Numbered from the stretch's first letter, positions 1-8,322 are shown. The stretch is DNA of 14,314 bases from Chloroflexota bacterium (GCA_017860675.1 JAGDMV010000023.1:1-14314); one strand, 5' to 3'. Notes: generated by a model from the sequence alone, not told the origin. Program-made: numbers and translations.

Positions 1-4
1 CGGC

Positions 5-3000
5 TTGGAGGGCCACCTGCGGCTGCGGGACCTGGCCGTCCCGCTCGGCCTGGTCGTCGCCCTCGGCCTCGCTCTCCGGCTCATCATCGCATACGTCCTC
101 CTGCCGGGCTCCGGCTTCGGGGTGGACCGGGCGAGCTTCGCCGGCTGGGCATCCGAGCTGGTCCAGAACGGTCCGTTCGGGCTGTACGGACGCGACATCT
201 TCGTCGACTACACGCCCGGCTACCTCTACGTCCTGTGGCTGCTCGGGCTGGCCAACCAGGCCCTGACGAACCTCAATCTCTTCGGGACGCTCGGAGCGGT
301 CTGCCTCGACGCGGCCGGCGACGTCATCCCCTGCACGTTCGGCGGTGGCCTCGGCGACCTGATGAAGCTGCCGGCCATCCTCGCCGACGGGCTGATGGCG
401 ATCGTCGTCTGCCAGATGGCGCTCGAGCTCGGCGCCCGCCGACGGGGCGCGCTGCTGGCGGCCGGCCTGGTGATGGTCAACCCGGTGATGTGGTTCGACA
501 GCGCGATCTGGGCGCAGGTCGACGCGATCGGGACGGTCATCCTCCTGCTCGCGATCCGCGAGCTGTGGCACGGGCGTTCCGAGCGGGCCGCCATCCTCGC
601 CACGATCGCGGCGATCACGAAGCCGCAGTTCGGCATCCTCATCCCGATCGCCGCCCCGTTCGGCCTGACGATCGTCGACCTGCTGTTCCAGATCGGCAAG
701 ACGGCCGGCGGCTACCCGTACGTGACGGTGAACGCCTACAACCCCTGGGCGCTCGTCTCGCTCGACGGGGCCGGCCTGGCGGCCAACGGCAGCTGGCTCT
801 GCGATATGTCTGTCGCCGACAAGTGCGCCACCTGGTACTCGATCCTCGGGATCCCGGCGGTGGTCTGGGGCACCGTCGCCCTCCTCGCCACGATGGGTGC
901 GCTGGCGATCCTCGCCGCGCTGCGTGACCGGCCGTACGACCTGCTGGTGATCATGGCCCTGGCCGCGGTCGCCTTCTTCATCGTGCCGACCCGCGTCCAC
1001 GAGCGCTATCTCTACCCGTTCTTCGCCTTCGGGGCGGTGCTGGCCGGCGTGTCGCGTGCCTGGCTGGTGCCGTACGGAGTGCTGGCCACGGCCAACTTCG
1101 CCAATCTCTTCGGGGTCCTCACCTGGCCGTTCTACGAGAACCCGGGCCTGGAGCCGATGCTCAACATGCTGGGCGGGTGGGGCGCCCGGCTGGGCGAGGC
1201 GATCCGCTCGACGGCCGGGGTGACGGCGACGGCGCTGGCCCACGTCGCCGGGCTGGTGCTGGTGGCCGGCCGGGCCTTCCTGCCGCGCTGGGCGTTCGCC
1301 GGGGCCGGAGAGCTCGCCGGGACGGGCGTCGTCGCCTCGATCGGCACCGCTGGAGCACAGGGCGACTCCCGTGCGGCGACGGGCGGAGCTGGTGCTCCAC
1401 GAAGCGGCGGCGCGCCGCCGGACGACGTTCGGAGTGGTCAGCCGGCGGATGTCGGCGGCGGGCTGGCTTCCCGGCATGGGGCGGCTGGGTCGCTGCCCGT
1501 CGCGCGTGAGCCTGCCCCCGGGCGGGGTCGATCGCTCATCGACTGGCTCGTCCGACCGGTCGTCGACAGGACCGTCACCCTGGCCAGGGAGGGAGGTGGC
1601 CGGCTCGACCGGATGGACCTGTTCATTCTCGTCGTCCTGGTCATCGCGACCCTGACGCTGCGCACCTTCCGGCTTGAACAGCCGTCGCGGATGCACTTCG
1701 ACGAGGTCTACCACGCCCGCACCGCGACCGAGTTCCTCCAGTTCTGGCGCTACGGCGAGCCCCATTCGATCTACGAGTTCACCCACCCCCACCTGGCCAA
1801 GTACCTCATCGCCGGCGGGATCGTCCTGTGGGGCGACAACGAGGTCGAGTCGACGAGCCGGCTGAACGCGGGCGTGCGCGACGCGGCGATCGAGCCGCGC
1901 TGGGACGACCCGGCGCTGGGGCCCGACGGCGGGCCGATCCGGGCCGGTGAGCGGCTCTTCCTTGTCACCGGCGAGGGCCTCCAGGTCCACGACCTGCGCA
2001 GCCGCGCGCTGCTTGCCGACGAGCCCATTCCTGGAGCGGTGGCGGTCGCGGTCGACACCGCCGGCCACCGGGCGTTCGTCGGCACCGAGTCCGGCGACAT
2101 CTTCGTGGTCGACCTGGCGCTGACGAACGACGCCGTCCGGTCATGGGCGGAGACGGGCGGCGCGGCCGGCCTCGAGCCGTTCGCCGCTGTCGGCGGCCAG
2201 GTCGAGCGGCTATGGTCCGTGGCCGACGGCGCGGTCCTGCTCGCGGCGACCCCCGCCGACGGCCTGGTCGCGATCGACTCGACGACCGGCGCCGAGCTCG
2301 GACGGACGGTCCTGGCGGGACGGGCCGAGGCGGTCGACGCGGGCCGGACGGACGCGCTGGTCGCGCGGGTGGCCGAGATCCCGGACCAGGCGGCCGCGGC
2401 CGACCAGCTGGCGGTCCTGCTGGGCGGCGAGCCGGCCACCTACGAGCAGCTCCTCGCCTCCGGGGCCGAGGAGGTCACCATCGCCTCCCCGACGGCGGAC
2501 GAGCGGGCCGCGGTCGAGGGGGCCATCGCCGAGGGCGGCCTGGTCGGCTTCTCGCTCGAGTCTCGTCCGCGGGTGGCAGTGGCGGGCCGTGACGGGATCA
2601 CCTTCATCGAGCCGGCGTCGCTGTCGGTCGTGGCCACGGTGGAGCTCGACGCCCCGGCCACCGGCCTGACCCTGGGGGAGGGGGTCGAGGACGACCCGAC
2701 GCTCTATGCGCCGATCGGCACCGCGGTCGCTGTCGTGCAGGCCCCGGACGCCGGGGAACCATCCGTCGACGGGACGATCCCCATGCCGGGACAGGTGAGC
2801 CGGGCGGTGTTCAACCCGGCGACGGAGCTGCTGCACGTCCTGGGGACGACGCCCGACGGCAGCGCCGCCACCGTCTACGTGGTCGAGCCGCGCGGGCGAT
2901 CGGTCTTCGCCGACGCCGCCCTGCCCTTCTCGCCGACGGCCTTGGCGCTCGACGAGGAGGGCCAGTTCCCGGCCGATGACCGCGAGCAGCTGCTCGTCTT

Positions 3001-5158
3001 CGCCGCCGACGGAGGGACAGCCGCGGTCGACACGGGCAGCAACGCCTTCGGCTGGCGCTTCCCCGGGGCGCTGGCCGGGGTGCTCACCGCCGCCCTCATG
3101 TACCTGCTCGCCCGGGTCCTCTTCAGGCGGCGCTCGGTCGCCGTGCTGGCGGGCGTCTTCGCCGCTGTCGACGGGATGCTCTTCGTCCAGTCGCGGATCG
3201 CCATGAACGACGCGTACGTGGCGGTCTTCATCATGGCCGCGGCCGTCGTCTTCGCCGCCCTGTGGACAGGGGGCTGGTCCTCGCGCCGGGCGTTCTGGCT
3301 GGCGATGCCGCTGGTCGGCGTCCTGCTGGGCCTGGCGCTCGCCTCCAAGTGGGTGGCGCTGTACGCGATCGGCGGTTTCGGGATCCTGGTCCTTGCCCGG
3401 TCGGCGCTCGGCCGGGTCCTGCTGGTCATCGCCCTGGCAGCGCTCGCCGGCGTCCTGGGATACCAGGCGATCGCACCGCAGGAGAACGCCAACTGGACGT
3501 TCCTCCTGATCATGATCGCGCTCACCTTCCTGGCGGCGACCCTCGCCGTGCTGCGGCCGGTCTCCTGGACGCCCGAGGAAGTGCGTTTCGCAGTCGCCGC
3601 CCCGGTGGTGGTCGGCGGGGCCCTGGCCCTGGTGGCAGTACCCCTCGGGCCGCGGACCGACCTCCTGGTCGCCGGGTTCGCCGTGGCCGTCCTGGGCGGG
3701 GCGGCGTACGTCGCCTTCGTCGTCGCCGGCATGCTCGGCTGGGGACCGCTGGCGCCCCCGCCAGCCCCCGACGATCCCGTCCTGCTGCTCGAGCCGCCCG
3801 CGCCTCCACCCCGGCGCTGGCTGCGCCTCGGGTCCGACTGGGGCGTGCCCGCGGCCTGGATGGCGGTCTCGCTGCTGGCAATCCCGCTCGTGGTCTACGT
3901 CGTCTCGTACCTGCCCTGGGTGGCCCTGGGCAACCAGCTCTGGGAGGGCTTCCCGCCGGGCAACACAGGCCAGACGCTGGCCGAGCTGACCCGCTCGATG
4001 TACGACTACCACGACAGGCTCCGGGCGACCCACGCCGCCTCGTCGCCGTGGTGGGCCTGGCCGCTGAACCTGAAGCCGGTCTGGTTCTTCCAGGGCGGCT
4101 ATGCCGGCGACACGACGGGGGCGATCTACGACGGCGGCAACCTGGCCACCTGGTGGCTCGGGGTCGTGGCCTTCGCCTTCGGCGCCTGGCAGGCGTTCCG
4201 GCGCCGGAGCCTCGCCCTCGCCTTCCTGGCCATCATGATCGCGGCGCTCTGGTTGCCCTGGGCGCGGATCGACCGGGCAACCTTCCAGTACCACTACTAC
4301 GCCGCCCTGCCGTTCGTCCTCCTCGTCGTCGCCTATTTCGTGGCCGAGGCCTGGCACGGGCCGTCGCGGCGGACCTGGCTGCTGATGCGGACCGCGGCGG
4401 CGGCGGCCATCATGGGGCCGGCCATCCTGTGGCTGGCCCTCCGCCCGCTGTGCGCCTTCGTCGGCGTCGACCGGGCCAACCCGGGCTCGTGGGCGTGCGT
4501 GCCGGAGCCGTCGCTCGGACCCGGGGTGAGCTGGCAGGCACTGGCGGTCGTGTTCGTCCTCGTGAGCGGGCTGATCTTGGTCGGCTGGCTGCTCGTCCGG
4601 TTCGCCCGGGCATCGGACTCGAGCGACCCCGAGGCTCGCGGCGATGCCATCGTCCGTCTCGTGGGGGCCCTGGTCGGTTTCGTCCTCGCCCTCGTCGTGG
4701 CGGTCCTGTTCACGCCAGCTGACTCGGCCTTCACCCTCGGCGGCGTGCCGCGCGAGCTGGCGGCGCTCATCCTTGCGCTGCCCCTCGGGCTTGTCGCCTG
4801 GGTCGCCTTCACCGCCGTGTCACCGCGCCGCTGGGCGCTCGGCGCGGTGATCGCGGCGGCCCTCCTGCTCCTCGTCTTCTGGCCCAACTGGACGGGGCTG
4901 CCGCTGCCCGATCCGATCTTCAACTGGTACCAGCTGATCCTCCCGACCTGGCAGTACGCGTTCCAGTTCCCGGTGAACATGGCCGATGCCGCCTCGGTGC
5001 CGCTCCTGGGCCCCCTGCCGGCGCTGCTGGGCGGGGCCGTGCTGCTGGCATCTGCCTTCGTGGCCTACGCCGCCTGGACGGTGCGGCTCACGCGCGTCGA
5101 GCGCGCGGCCGCGGAGGCGGAGGGGGCCGGTGGTGGGCAGGGGGCGCTGGGCGCCTGA
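5..5158 (+). CDS. Fused GT-C glycosyltransferase: Gpi18-like domain + PMT (GT39)-like domain carrying an inserted beta-propeller-like module
   Basis: Polytopic membrane protein of 1717 aa, far longer than a usual bacterial PMT (about 450-600 aa). Residues 1-430 resemble Gpi18-type mannosyltransferases (COG5542): several membrane helices, D41 in the first outer loop, DYTPGY at 68-73, WAQVD at 169-173, KPQ at 206-208. Residues 431-533 are a Gly/Ala/Pro/Arg-rich linker. The PMT half starts with a helix at 538-556, then FDE at 565-567 (the acidic pair conserved in PMT family enzymes) and HPHLAK at 594-599. The canonical continuation (GWRFPGAL, 1016-1023; SRIAMND, 1063-1069) comes only after about 400 extra residues. 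ASKW lies at 1113-1116 and QYHYY at 1428-1432, followed by about ten more helices. Family knowledge: both halves use polyprenyl-phosphate sugars on the outer face. The TTG start lies 5 nt from the window edge and the frame is open upstream, so the true N-terminus may be missing. Acceptor unknown. Confidence 0.85.
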   Translation: MEGHLRLRDLAVPLGLVVALGLALRLIIAYVLLPGSGFGVDRASFAGWASELVQNGPFGLYGRDIFVDYTPGYLYVLWLLGLANQALTNLNLFGTLGAVCLDAAGDVIPCTFGGGLGDLMKLPAILADGLMAIVVCQMALELGARRRGALLAAGLVMVNPVMWFDSAIWAQVDAIGTVILLLAIRELWHGRSERAAILATIAAITKPQFGILIPIAAPFGLTIVDLLFQIGKTAGGYPYVTVNAYNPWALVSLDGAGLAANGSWLCDMSVADKCATWYSILGIPAVVWGTVALLATMGALAILAALRDRPYDLLVIMALAAVAFFIVPTRVHERYLYPFFAFGAVLAGVSRAWLVPYGVLATANFANLFGVLTWPFYENPGLEPMLNMLGGWGARLGEAIRSTAGVTATALAHVAGLVLVAGRAFLPRWAFAGAGELAGTGVVASIGTAGAQGDSRAATGGAGAPRSGGAPPDDVRSGQPADVGGGLASRHGAAGSLPVAREPAPGRGRSLIDWLVRPVVDRTVTLAREGGGRLDRMDLFILVVLVIATLTLRTFRLEQPSRMHFDEVYHARTATEFLQFWRYGEPHSIYEFTHPHLAKYLIAGGIVLWGDNEVESTSRLNAGVRDAAIEPRWDDPALGPDGGPIRAGERLFLVTGEGLQVHDLRSRALLADEPIPGAVAVAVDTAGHRAFVGTESGDIFVVDLALTNDAVRSWAETGGAAGLEPFAAVGGQVERLWSVADGAVLLAATPADGLVAIDSTTGAELGRTVLAGRAEAVDAGRTDALVARVAEIPDQAAAADQLAVLLGGEPATYEQLLASGAEEVTIASPTADERAAVEGAIAEGGLVGFSLESRPRVAVAGRDGITFIEPASLSVVATVELDAPATGLTLGEGVEDDPTLYAPIGTAVAVVQAPDAGEPSVDGTIPMPGQVSRAVFNPATELLHVLGTTPDGSAATVYVVEPRGRSVFADAALPFSPTALALDEEGQFPADDREQLLVFAADGGTAAVDTGSNAFGWRFPGALAGVLTAALMYLLARVLFRRRSVAVLAGVFAAVDGMLFVQSRIAMNDAYVAVFIMAAAVVFAALWTGGWSSRRAFWLAMPLVGVLLGLALASKWVALYAIGGFGILVLARSALGRVLLVIALAALAGVLGYQAIAPQENANWTFLLIMIALTFLAATLAVLRPVSWTPEEVRFAVAAPVVVGGALALVAVPLGPRTDLLVAGFAVAVLGGAAYVAFVVAGMLGWGPLAPPPAPDDPVLLLEPPAPPPRRWLRLGSDWGVPAAWMAVSLLAIPLVVYVVSYLPWVALGNQLWEGFPPGNTGQTLAELTRSMYDYHDRLRATHAASSPWWAWPLNLKPVWFFQGGYAGDTTGAIYDGGNLATWWLGVVAFAFGAWQAFRRRSLALAFLAIMIAALWLPWARIDRATFQYHYYAALPFVLLVVAYFVAEAWHGPSRRTWLLMRTAAAAAIMGPAILWLALRPLCAFVGVDRANPGSWACVPEPSLGPGVSWQALAVVFVLVSGLILVGWLLVRFARASDSSDPEARGDAIVRLVGALVGFVLALVVAVLFTPADSAFTLGGVPRELAALILALPLGLVAWVAFTAVSPRRWALGAVIAAALLLLVFWPNWTGLPLPDPIFNWYQLILPTWQYAFQFPVNMADAASVPLLGPLPALLGGAVLLASAFVAYAAWTVRLTRVERAAAEAEGAGGGQGALGA
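1835..3043 (+). other. Extracytoplasmic beta-propeller-like insertion inside the PMT domain
   Basis: This covers residues about 611-1013 of the large glycosyltransferase. The insertion is soluble in character, with no membrane helix. It contains repeated short strand patterns of the YVTN/quinoprotein propeller type, for example LFLVTGEGLQVHDL (651-664), AFVGTESGDIFVVDL (690-704), VLLAATPADGLVAIDS (744-759) and VAVAGRDGITFIEP (857-870). A charged, probably helical stretch at about 783-845 interrupts the blades. It begins directly after the first outer-loop motif HPHLAK and ends directly before the next conserved PMT helix, so by PMT topology it should lie outside the cytoplasmic membrane. It may position an acceptor or bind sugar. 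Fold assignment is by repeat pattern only. Confidence 0.6.
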
Positions 5159-5165
5159 GCGGGTG

Positions 5166-5195
5166 CCGGGCGCAGGCGAGCGCGATGGCGCCCGG
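5166..5195. terminator. GC-rich hairpin in the convergent gap, first
   Basis: Perfect 8-bp stem (CCGGGCGC at 5166-5173 against GCGCCCGG at 5188-5195) with a 14-nt loop. It starts 8 nt after the stop codon of the large glycosyltransferase. There is no T-tract on either strand, so it is not a textbook intrinsic terminator. Its position between convergent genes is what suggests termination or 3'-end protection. Confidence 0.4.
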
Positions 5196-5217
5196 GCGAG
5201 TGGTGGCCGGGCCGAGC

Positions 5218-5240
5218 GCCGCGGGCAGGTGTGCCGCGGC
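5218..5240. terminator. GC-rich hairpin abutting the PimA-like gene stop
   Basis: Strong stem-loop: GCCGCGG at 5218-5224 pairs with CCGCGGC at 5234-5240. A single bulged G (5225), two further pairs and a GGTG loop (5228-5231) complete it. It ends immediately next to the minus-strand TGA of the PimA-like gene (5241-5243), at the 3' end of the seven-gene operon. No U-run follows. It is likely a 3'-end stabiliser or a bidirectional terminator together with the hairpin at 5166-5195. Confidence 0.45.
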
Positions 5241-6443
5241 TCAGTCGCCGGTGATGGTCCCTTCCGCGCCGGTTGCCGTACGCCGATCGGGCGGCACCGG
5301 CGCGCGGAAGTCGGCCGGCAGCGCCCCCGCAGCCGCCAGGCGCCGGATCACGAACCCGTAGTAGGCCTCCACCCGGGCGCCGATGCGATCCCAGCCGAAC
5401 TCGACCGACCGTTCGCGCCCGGCGTGTGCCAAGCGCGTCCGCAGGCCGGGATCGCGGAGCAGCCGGAGGAGCGCATCGGCCAGCGGCTGGACCTCGCCCG
5501 GGGGCACCAGGAGGGCGTGCTCGTCGCGCTTGACCACGCCCTTGTAGCCGTGGATGTCGGAGCAGACGATCGGCGCCCCGGCGGCCATCGCCTCGAGCAG
5601 CACGATGCCGAACGATTCGCGGCCGGTGGCCGGCGAGCAGAAGACGTCGGCCGTGCGGAACAGCTGGAGCTTCTCCGCGTCGCTCACCCGGCCCAGGAAC
5701 TCCACCCCGCCCATCCGACGCGTCGCCACGTAGCGGCGCGCCTCGCGCTCCTGGGGACCGGCGCCGACCACGAGCAGGCGGGCCTCGACACCCGTCCGGC
5801 GCACGGCCCGGAACGCGCGCAGCAGGTAGAGCAGCCCCTTGCGCTCCTCGAGGCGGCCGACGAACAGGATGTTCGGCGTCCCGTCCTGCCAGCGGGCCAG
5901 CGGGACGGCCCGGGCGAAGCGGTCCACGTCGACGCCGTTCGGGATCACCCGGTAGTCGCCGGGCAGGTAGCGGTCGGCGAAGTGGCGGGCGGCGGCGCTC
6001 ACCGCGATCCGGCCGTGGAGGTTGCGGGCAGCCGGCCGCAGCGCCCGGGCCACGGCCTGGTAGCCCGGCGCGAAGCCGGCATAGGCGTGGAAGGTGGCCA
6101 CGTTCACGCTCCGCGATGCCTGGAGCGTGACCAGGGTGAGGAAGGGGACGAACGGCTCGTGGAAGTGGAGCAGGTCGAACCGCTCGCGGCCGAGGACCTC
6201 GCGAACCCGCCGCGGATAGCTCGGCGAGAAGGTGAGCGTCCCGACCGACCCGTTGGCCGGCACCGAGAAGCCCTTGCCGATCCGGATCACGTCGCCCTCT
6301 GACGAGCGCTGCAGGCCATGCGAGGCGGTGATGATGCGAACGTCGTGGCCGCGGCCGCGGAGCCCGTCGTACAGGTGCGCGACGTGGTCGTTCACGCCGC
6401 CCGGCAGGGGGTAGACGTAGGGGGTGACCAGGCCGATCTTCAC
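5241..6443 (-). CDS. pimA: GT4 glycosyltransferase, phosphatidyl-myo-inositol mannosyltransferase (PimA-like)
   Basis: GT-B fold GT4 enzyme, 400 aa, close to the 370-390 aa of actinobacterial PimA. Family role: transfer of mannose from GDP-mannose to the inositol 2-position of phosphatidylinositol on the cytoplasmic face, the first committed step of PI-mannoside synthesis. Visible PimA-type features: PGGV at 14-17 in the N-terminal loop, NGSV at 64-67, HFHEP at 93-97, FH at 118-119 (PimA catalytic-site His118 equivalent), NGVDV at 169-173, GR at 196-197 with K202 (sugar-nucleotide phosphate contacts), and ESFGIVLLEA at 276-285 (EX7E motif, E276/E284). It is the last gene of the operon. Its GTG start overlaps the PHP gene stop as GTGA, and GGGAGG at 6456-6451 is 7 nt upstream, supporting this start. 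The family is secure; PI as acceptor is inferred from similarity plus neighbours, and other GT4 acceptors remain possible. Confidence 0.85.
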   Translation of the reverse strand: MKIGLVTPYVYPLPGGVNDHVAHLYDGLRGRGHDVRIITASHGLQRSSEGDVIRIGKGFSVPANGSVGTLTFSPSYPRRVREVLGRERFDLLHFHEPFVPFLTLVTLQASRSVNVATFHAYAGFAPGYQAVARALRPAARNLHGRIAVSAAARHFADRYLPGDYRVIPNGVDVDRFARAVPLARWQDGTPNILFVGRLEERKGLLYLLRAFRAVRRTGVEARLLVVGAGPQEREARRYVATRRMGGVEFLGRVSDAEKLQLFRTADVFCSPATGRESFGIVLLEAMAAGAPIVCSDIHGYKGVVKRDEHALLVPPGEVQPLADALLRLLRDPGLRTRLAHAGRERSVEFGWDRIGARVEAYYGFVIRRLAAAGALPADFRAPVPPDRRTATGAEGTITGD

Positions 6444-7330
6444 CCTCCACCCTCCCCCGGCGCGGAGGGCCCGAGGGCCCCGAGATCCACCCGGGCGGGC
6501 CGGACCCGACCCCCGGGAAAGCCCAGGTCGCGCCTGGTGCCGTCACGACGGAGGCGGCCGCCCACTTCGTCGCGGATGTCGCGCCCGTACTTGCGGAACT
6601 GGCGACCCAGGGTCGGCAACATCGAGGCCGTGCCATGGAACGAGCCGTGCCAGCCGGTCCGGCGCTCCAGGATGGCCGTTCGCAGGTCGGCAGCGGTTGA
6701 GCCGGGGAAGGTGGTCCAGCCCATCCCGATCAGGTGCGCCTCGTGGGCGTCGCTGTTGCCCACCACGGGTAGATGGTGCTCGGCCGCGAAGCGGACGACG
6801 TCGCGGTGGACGAAGCGGCCGACGGTCGTCGGGTTGAAGGCCTCGATGGCGTCGGGACGCACCCGCGGGTCGGGCGAGGCGATCAGCCGCCGCAGCAGCC
6901 AGGCCGGCGCACACAGCGGGTAGGGGAACAGCGGGTGGGCCGGGATGGCGATCCCACCCTGCTCGTGGACCTCGGCGATGGTGTCGCGGAGCGAGCGGAG
7001 CGGCCTGATCGGCTCCTCGACGAACAGCGCGAGCAGGTGCCCGCCGCGGGTGGTGACCTCCTCGCCGACGATCACCTCGAAGCGGTAGCCCCGGGCTGCT
7101 GCGATCGCCCGGGCCGCGTGGGCGGCGTCGACGCGCTCGTGGTCGGCGACGCCGATCACGTCGAGGTCGGTCTCCGCATCCACGAAGGCGAGGATCTGTT
7201 CCACCGTCGAGACGCCGTCCGAGGCCAGGCTGTGGATGTGCAGGTCGGCCTTTCCATGCGGTTCGAACGGCGGCGGCCCGCCCTCGGACGAGTGGGTCGG
7301 CGTGCGGCTGGACGGGCGGGCGCTCACCAT
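6440..7330 (-). CDS. PHP-domain metal-dependent phosphoesterase
   Basis: 296-aa protein of the polymerase-and-histidinol-phosphatase (PHP) superfamily, cytoplasmic, with no signal peptide or membrane helix. Metal-ligand motifs appear in order: DLHIHS at 29-34, ASDG at 36-39, ADHE at 62-65, GEE at 89-91, PAHP at 130-133 and NSDAH at 192-196. Together these give a typical trinuclear metal site. Known relatives hydrolyse phosphate esters (histidinol phosphate, nucleotides, RNA ends). The gene lies between an acyltransferase and the PimA-like gene with overlaps on both sides, which suggests a pathway role; removing the phosphate from phosphatidylinositol phosphate is my inference. ATG at 7330 and GTG at 7327 are both possible. 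GGAG at 7338-7335 is 4 nt from the ATG but 7 nt from the GTG, and the GTG would give the GTGA overlap used elsewhere in this operon. An upstream ATG at 7402 would add a low-complexity extension and is less likely. Residues after about 258 look unstructured. Confidence 0.85.
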   Translation of the reverse strand: MVSARPSSRTPTHSSEGGPPPFEPHGKADLHIHSLASDGVSTVEQILAFVDAETDLDVIGVADHERVDAAHAARAIAAARGYRFEVIVGEEVTTRGGHLLALFVEEPIRPLRSLRDTIAEVHEQGGIAIPAHPLFPYPLCAPAWLLRRLIASPDPRVRPDAIEAFNPTTVGRFVHRDVVRFAAEHHLPVVGNSDAHEAHLIGMGWTTFPGSTAADLRTAILERRTGWHGSFHGTASMLPTLGRQFRKYGRDIRDEVGGRLRRDGTRRDLGFPGGRVRPARVDLGALGPSAPGEGGG

Positions 7331-8322
7331 CCGTCTCCGCGGCGTCCGGCCGGCGTCGCCGCCTCGAGGTCCGGCCAGATCGGGTGGAAGACCGCCCACC
7401 ACTGCTCCGGGGCCATGGCGATCATGCGCTCGAAGACCTCCGCCTCTGCTGCCAGGAAGGCCTCGGTCCGCTGGCGCAGGCTGCCCACCGCGGGCGGTCC
7501 GGGCAGGCGTTCGATCCGGCCCGCCCAGCGGCCGTCGGGCAGGCGCCGGATGGCGGCAGCGAAGGCCGGCACCTCGCGGTCGAAAGCCAGCAGCGCCGGC
7601 CCGATCGGGAACGGTGCCGGCATTCCGAACAGGCGGGTGGGGATGCCACCGCCGTGGATGTCCCGGTCGGCGACGATCCCGACGACCTCGCCGCGGTCGA
7701 GCGCCGCGCGCAGCTCGCGGCGGGCGCGGTCGAGCGGGACCATCCGGATGCCCATGGGCCGCCGCAGCTCGTCGGCGAGCGCCTGGAGGGCGGGGTCGGC
7801 CAGGGTCTCGGCCGGTCCCAGCGTCGGCCGGCCGTACTGGCGGGCGAGAAAGATGGCCGGCATGTCGATCGAGCCGAAGTGCATTCCCACGAACAGGGCG
7901 GGGGCGCCGATCGCGAGGGCCTCCGCCAGGGCGTCAGGCGTCTCGATCATCAGCTTCTCCAGGCCGCGGTGGACGGGGCCGGGCCCCCGTACCAGCTGGA
8001 GGTAGATGATGGCGTGGCTGCGGAACGAGGCCCGGACCAGGCGTTCGAGGGCCATCGGGTCGGTCGCGGCCGCCCGCGTCCGGGCCGAGCCCCGGCCGGT
8101 CTCCGCGCACCAGGCCGCCACGCGGCCGAGGTTCCGCCGCGCCTGGGCGGCGCGGGCCGGATCCAGCCGGTAGTAGGCCTCGCCGACGGCCTCGGCCGCG
8201 GCCTCTGCCACGTTCTGCGGCAGCCGCCGGGCGATGAGCACGACCAGCCTGACGACGATCGCCCTGGCGCGCTGGAAGGCCGTGGCTCGTGGATTGACCT
8301 GGGCGCCGCGAGCGGCGCTCAC
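7324..8322 (-). CDS. LpxL/PatA-type lysophospholipid acyltransferase (second of two)
   Basis: 332-aa member of the lipid A biosynthesis/PI-mannoside acyltransferase family (Pfam Lip_A_acyltrans type), a peripheral or single-pass inner-membrane enzyme that moves acyl groups from acyl-CoA or acyl-ACP to a glycolipid hydroxyl. A hydrophobic stretch lies near 20-31. The catalytic HX4D motif is at H148/D153 (MHFGSID). Later family features are IVADRDIHGGG followed by PTRLFG (substrate pocket), then PFPIGPALLA, and WWAVFHPIWPD near the C-terminus. GTG at 8322 was chosen because the frame upstream is low-complexity Arg/Ser/Pro antisense-like sequence and GGGGAG lies about 10 nt upstream. A later in-frame GTG (8298) is possible. 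It starts 43 nt after the other acyltransferase gene and its TGA overlaps the PHP gene start. By context it probably acylates the mannose or inositol of a PI-mannoside; which position is unknown. Confidence 0.8.
   Translation of the reverse strand: MSAARGAQVNPRATAFQRARAIVVRLVVLIARRLPQNVAEAAAEAVGEAYYRLDPARAAQARRNLGRVAAWCAETGRGSARTRAAATDPMALERLVRASFRSHAIIYLQLVRGPGPVHRGLEKLMIETPDALAEALAIGAPALFVGMHFGSIDMPAIFLARQYGRPTLGPAETLADPALQALADELRRPMGIRMVPLDRARRELRAALDRGEVVGIVADRDIHGGGIPTRLFGMPAPFPIGPALLAFDREVPAFAAAIRRLPDGRWAGRIERLPGPPAVGSLRQRTEAFLAAEAEVFERMIAMAPEQWWAVFHPIWPDLEAATPAGRRGDGW

Noticed and set aside
2210..4357. 715-aa open frame on the minus strand inside the large glycosyltransferase
   Set aside because: It is Gly/Arg/Asp/Gln-rich with no domain pattern and lies opposite clear PMT-family coding sequence; antisense open frames of this size are common in DNA with very high third-position GC.
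5065..6636. 523-aa minus-strand open frame overlapping the PimA-like gene
   Set aside because: It is out of frame with the clearly recognisable GT4 protein and rich in Arg/Pro/Gly without motifs.
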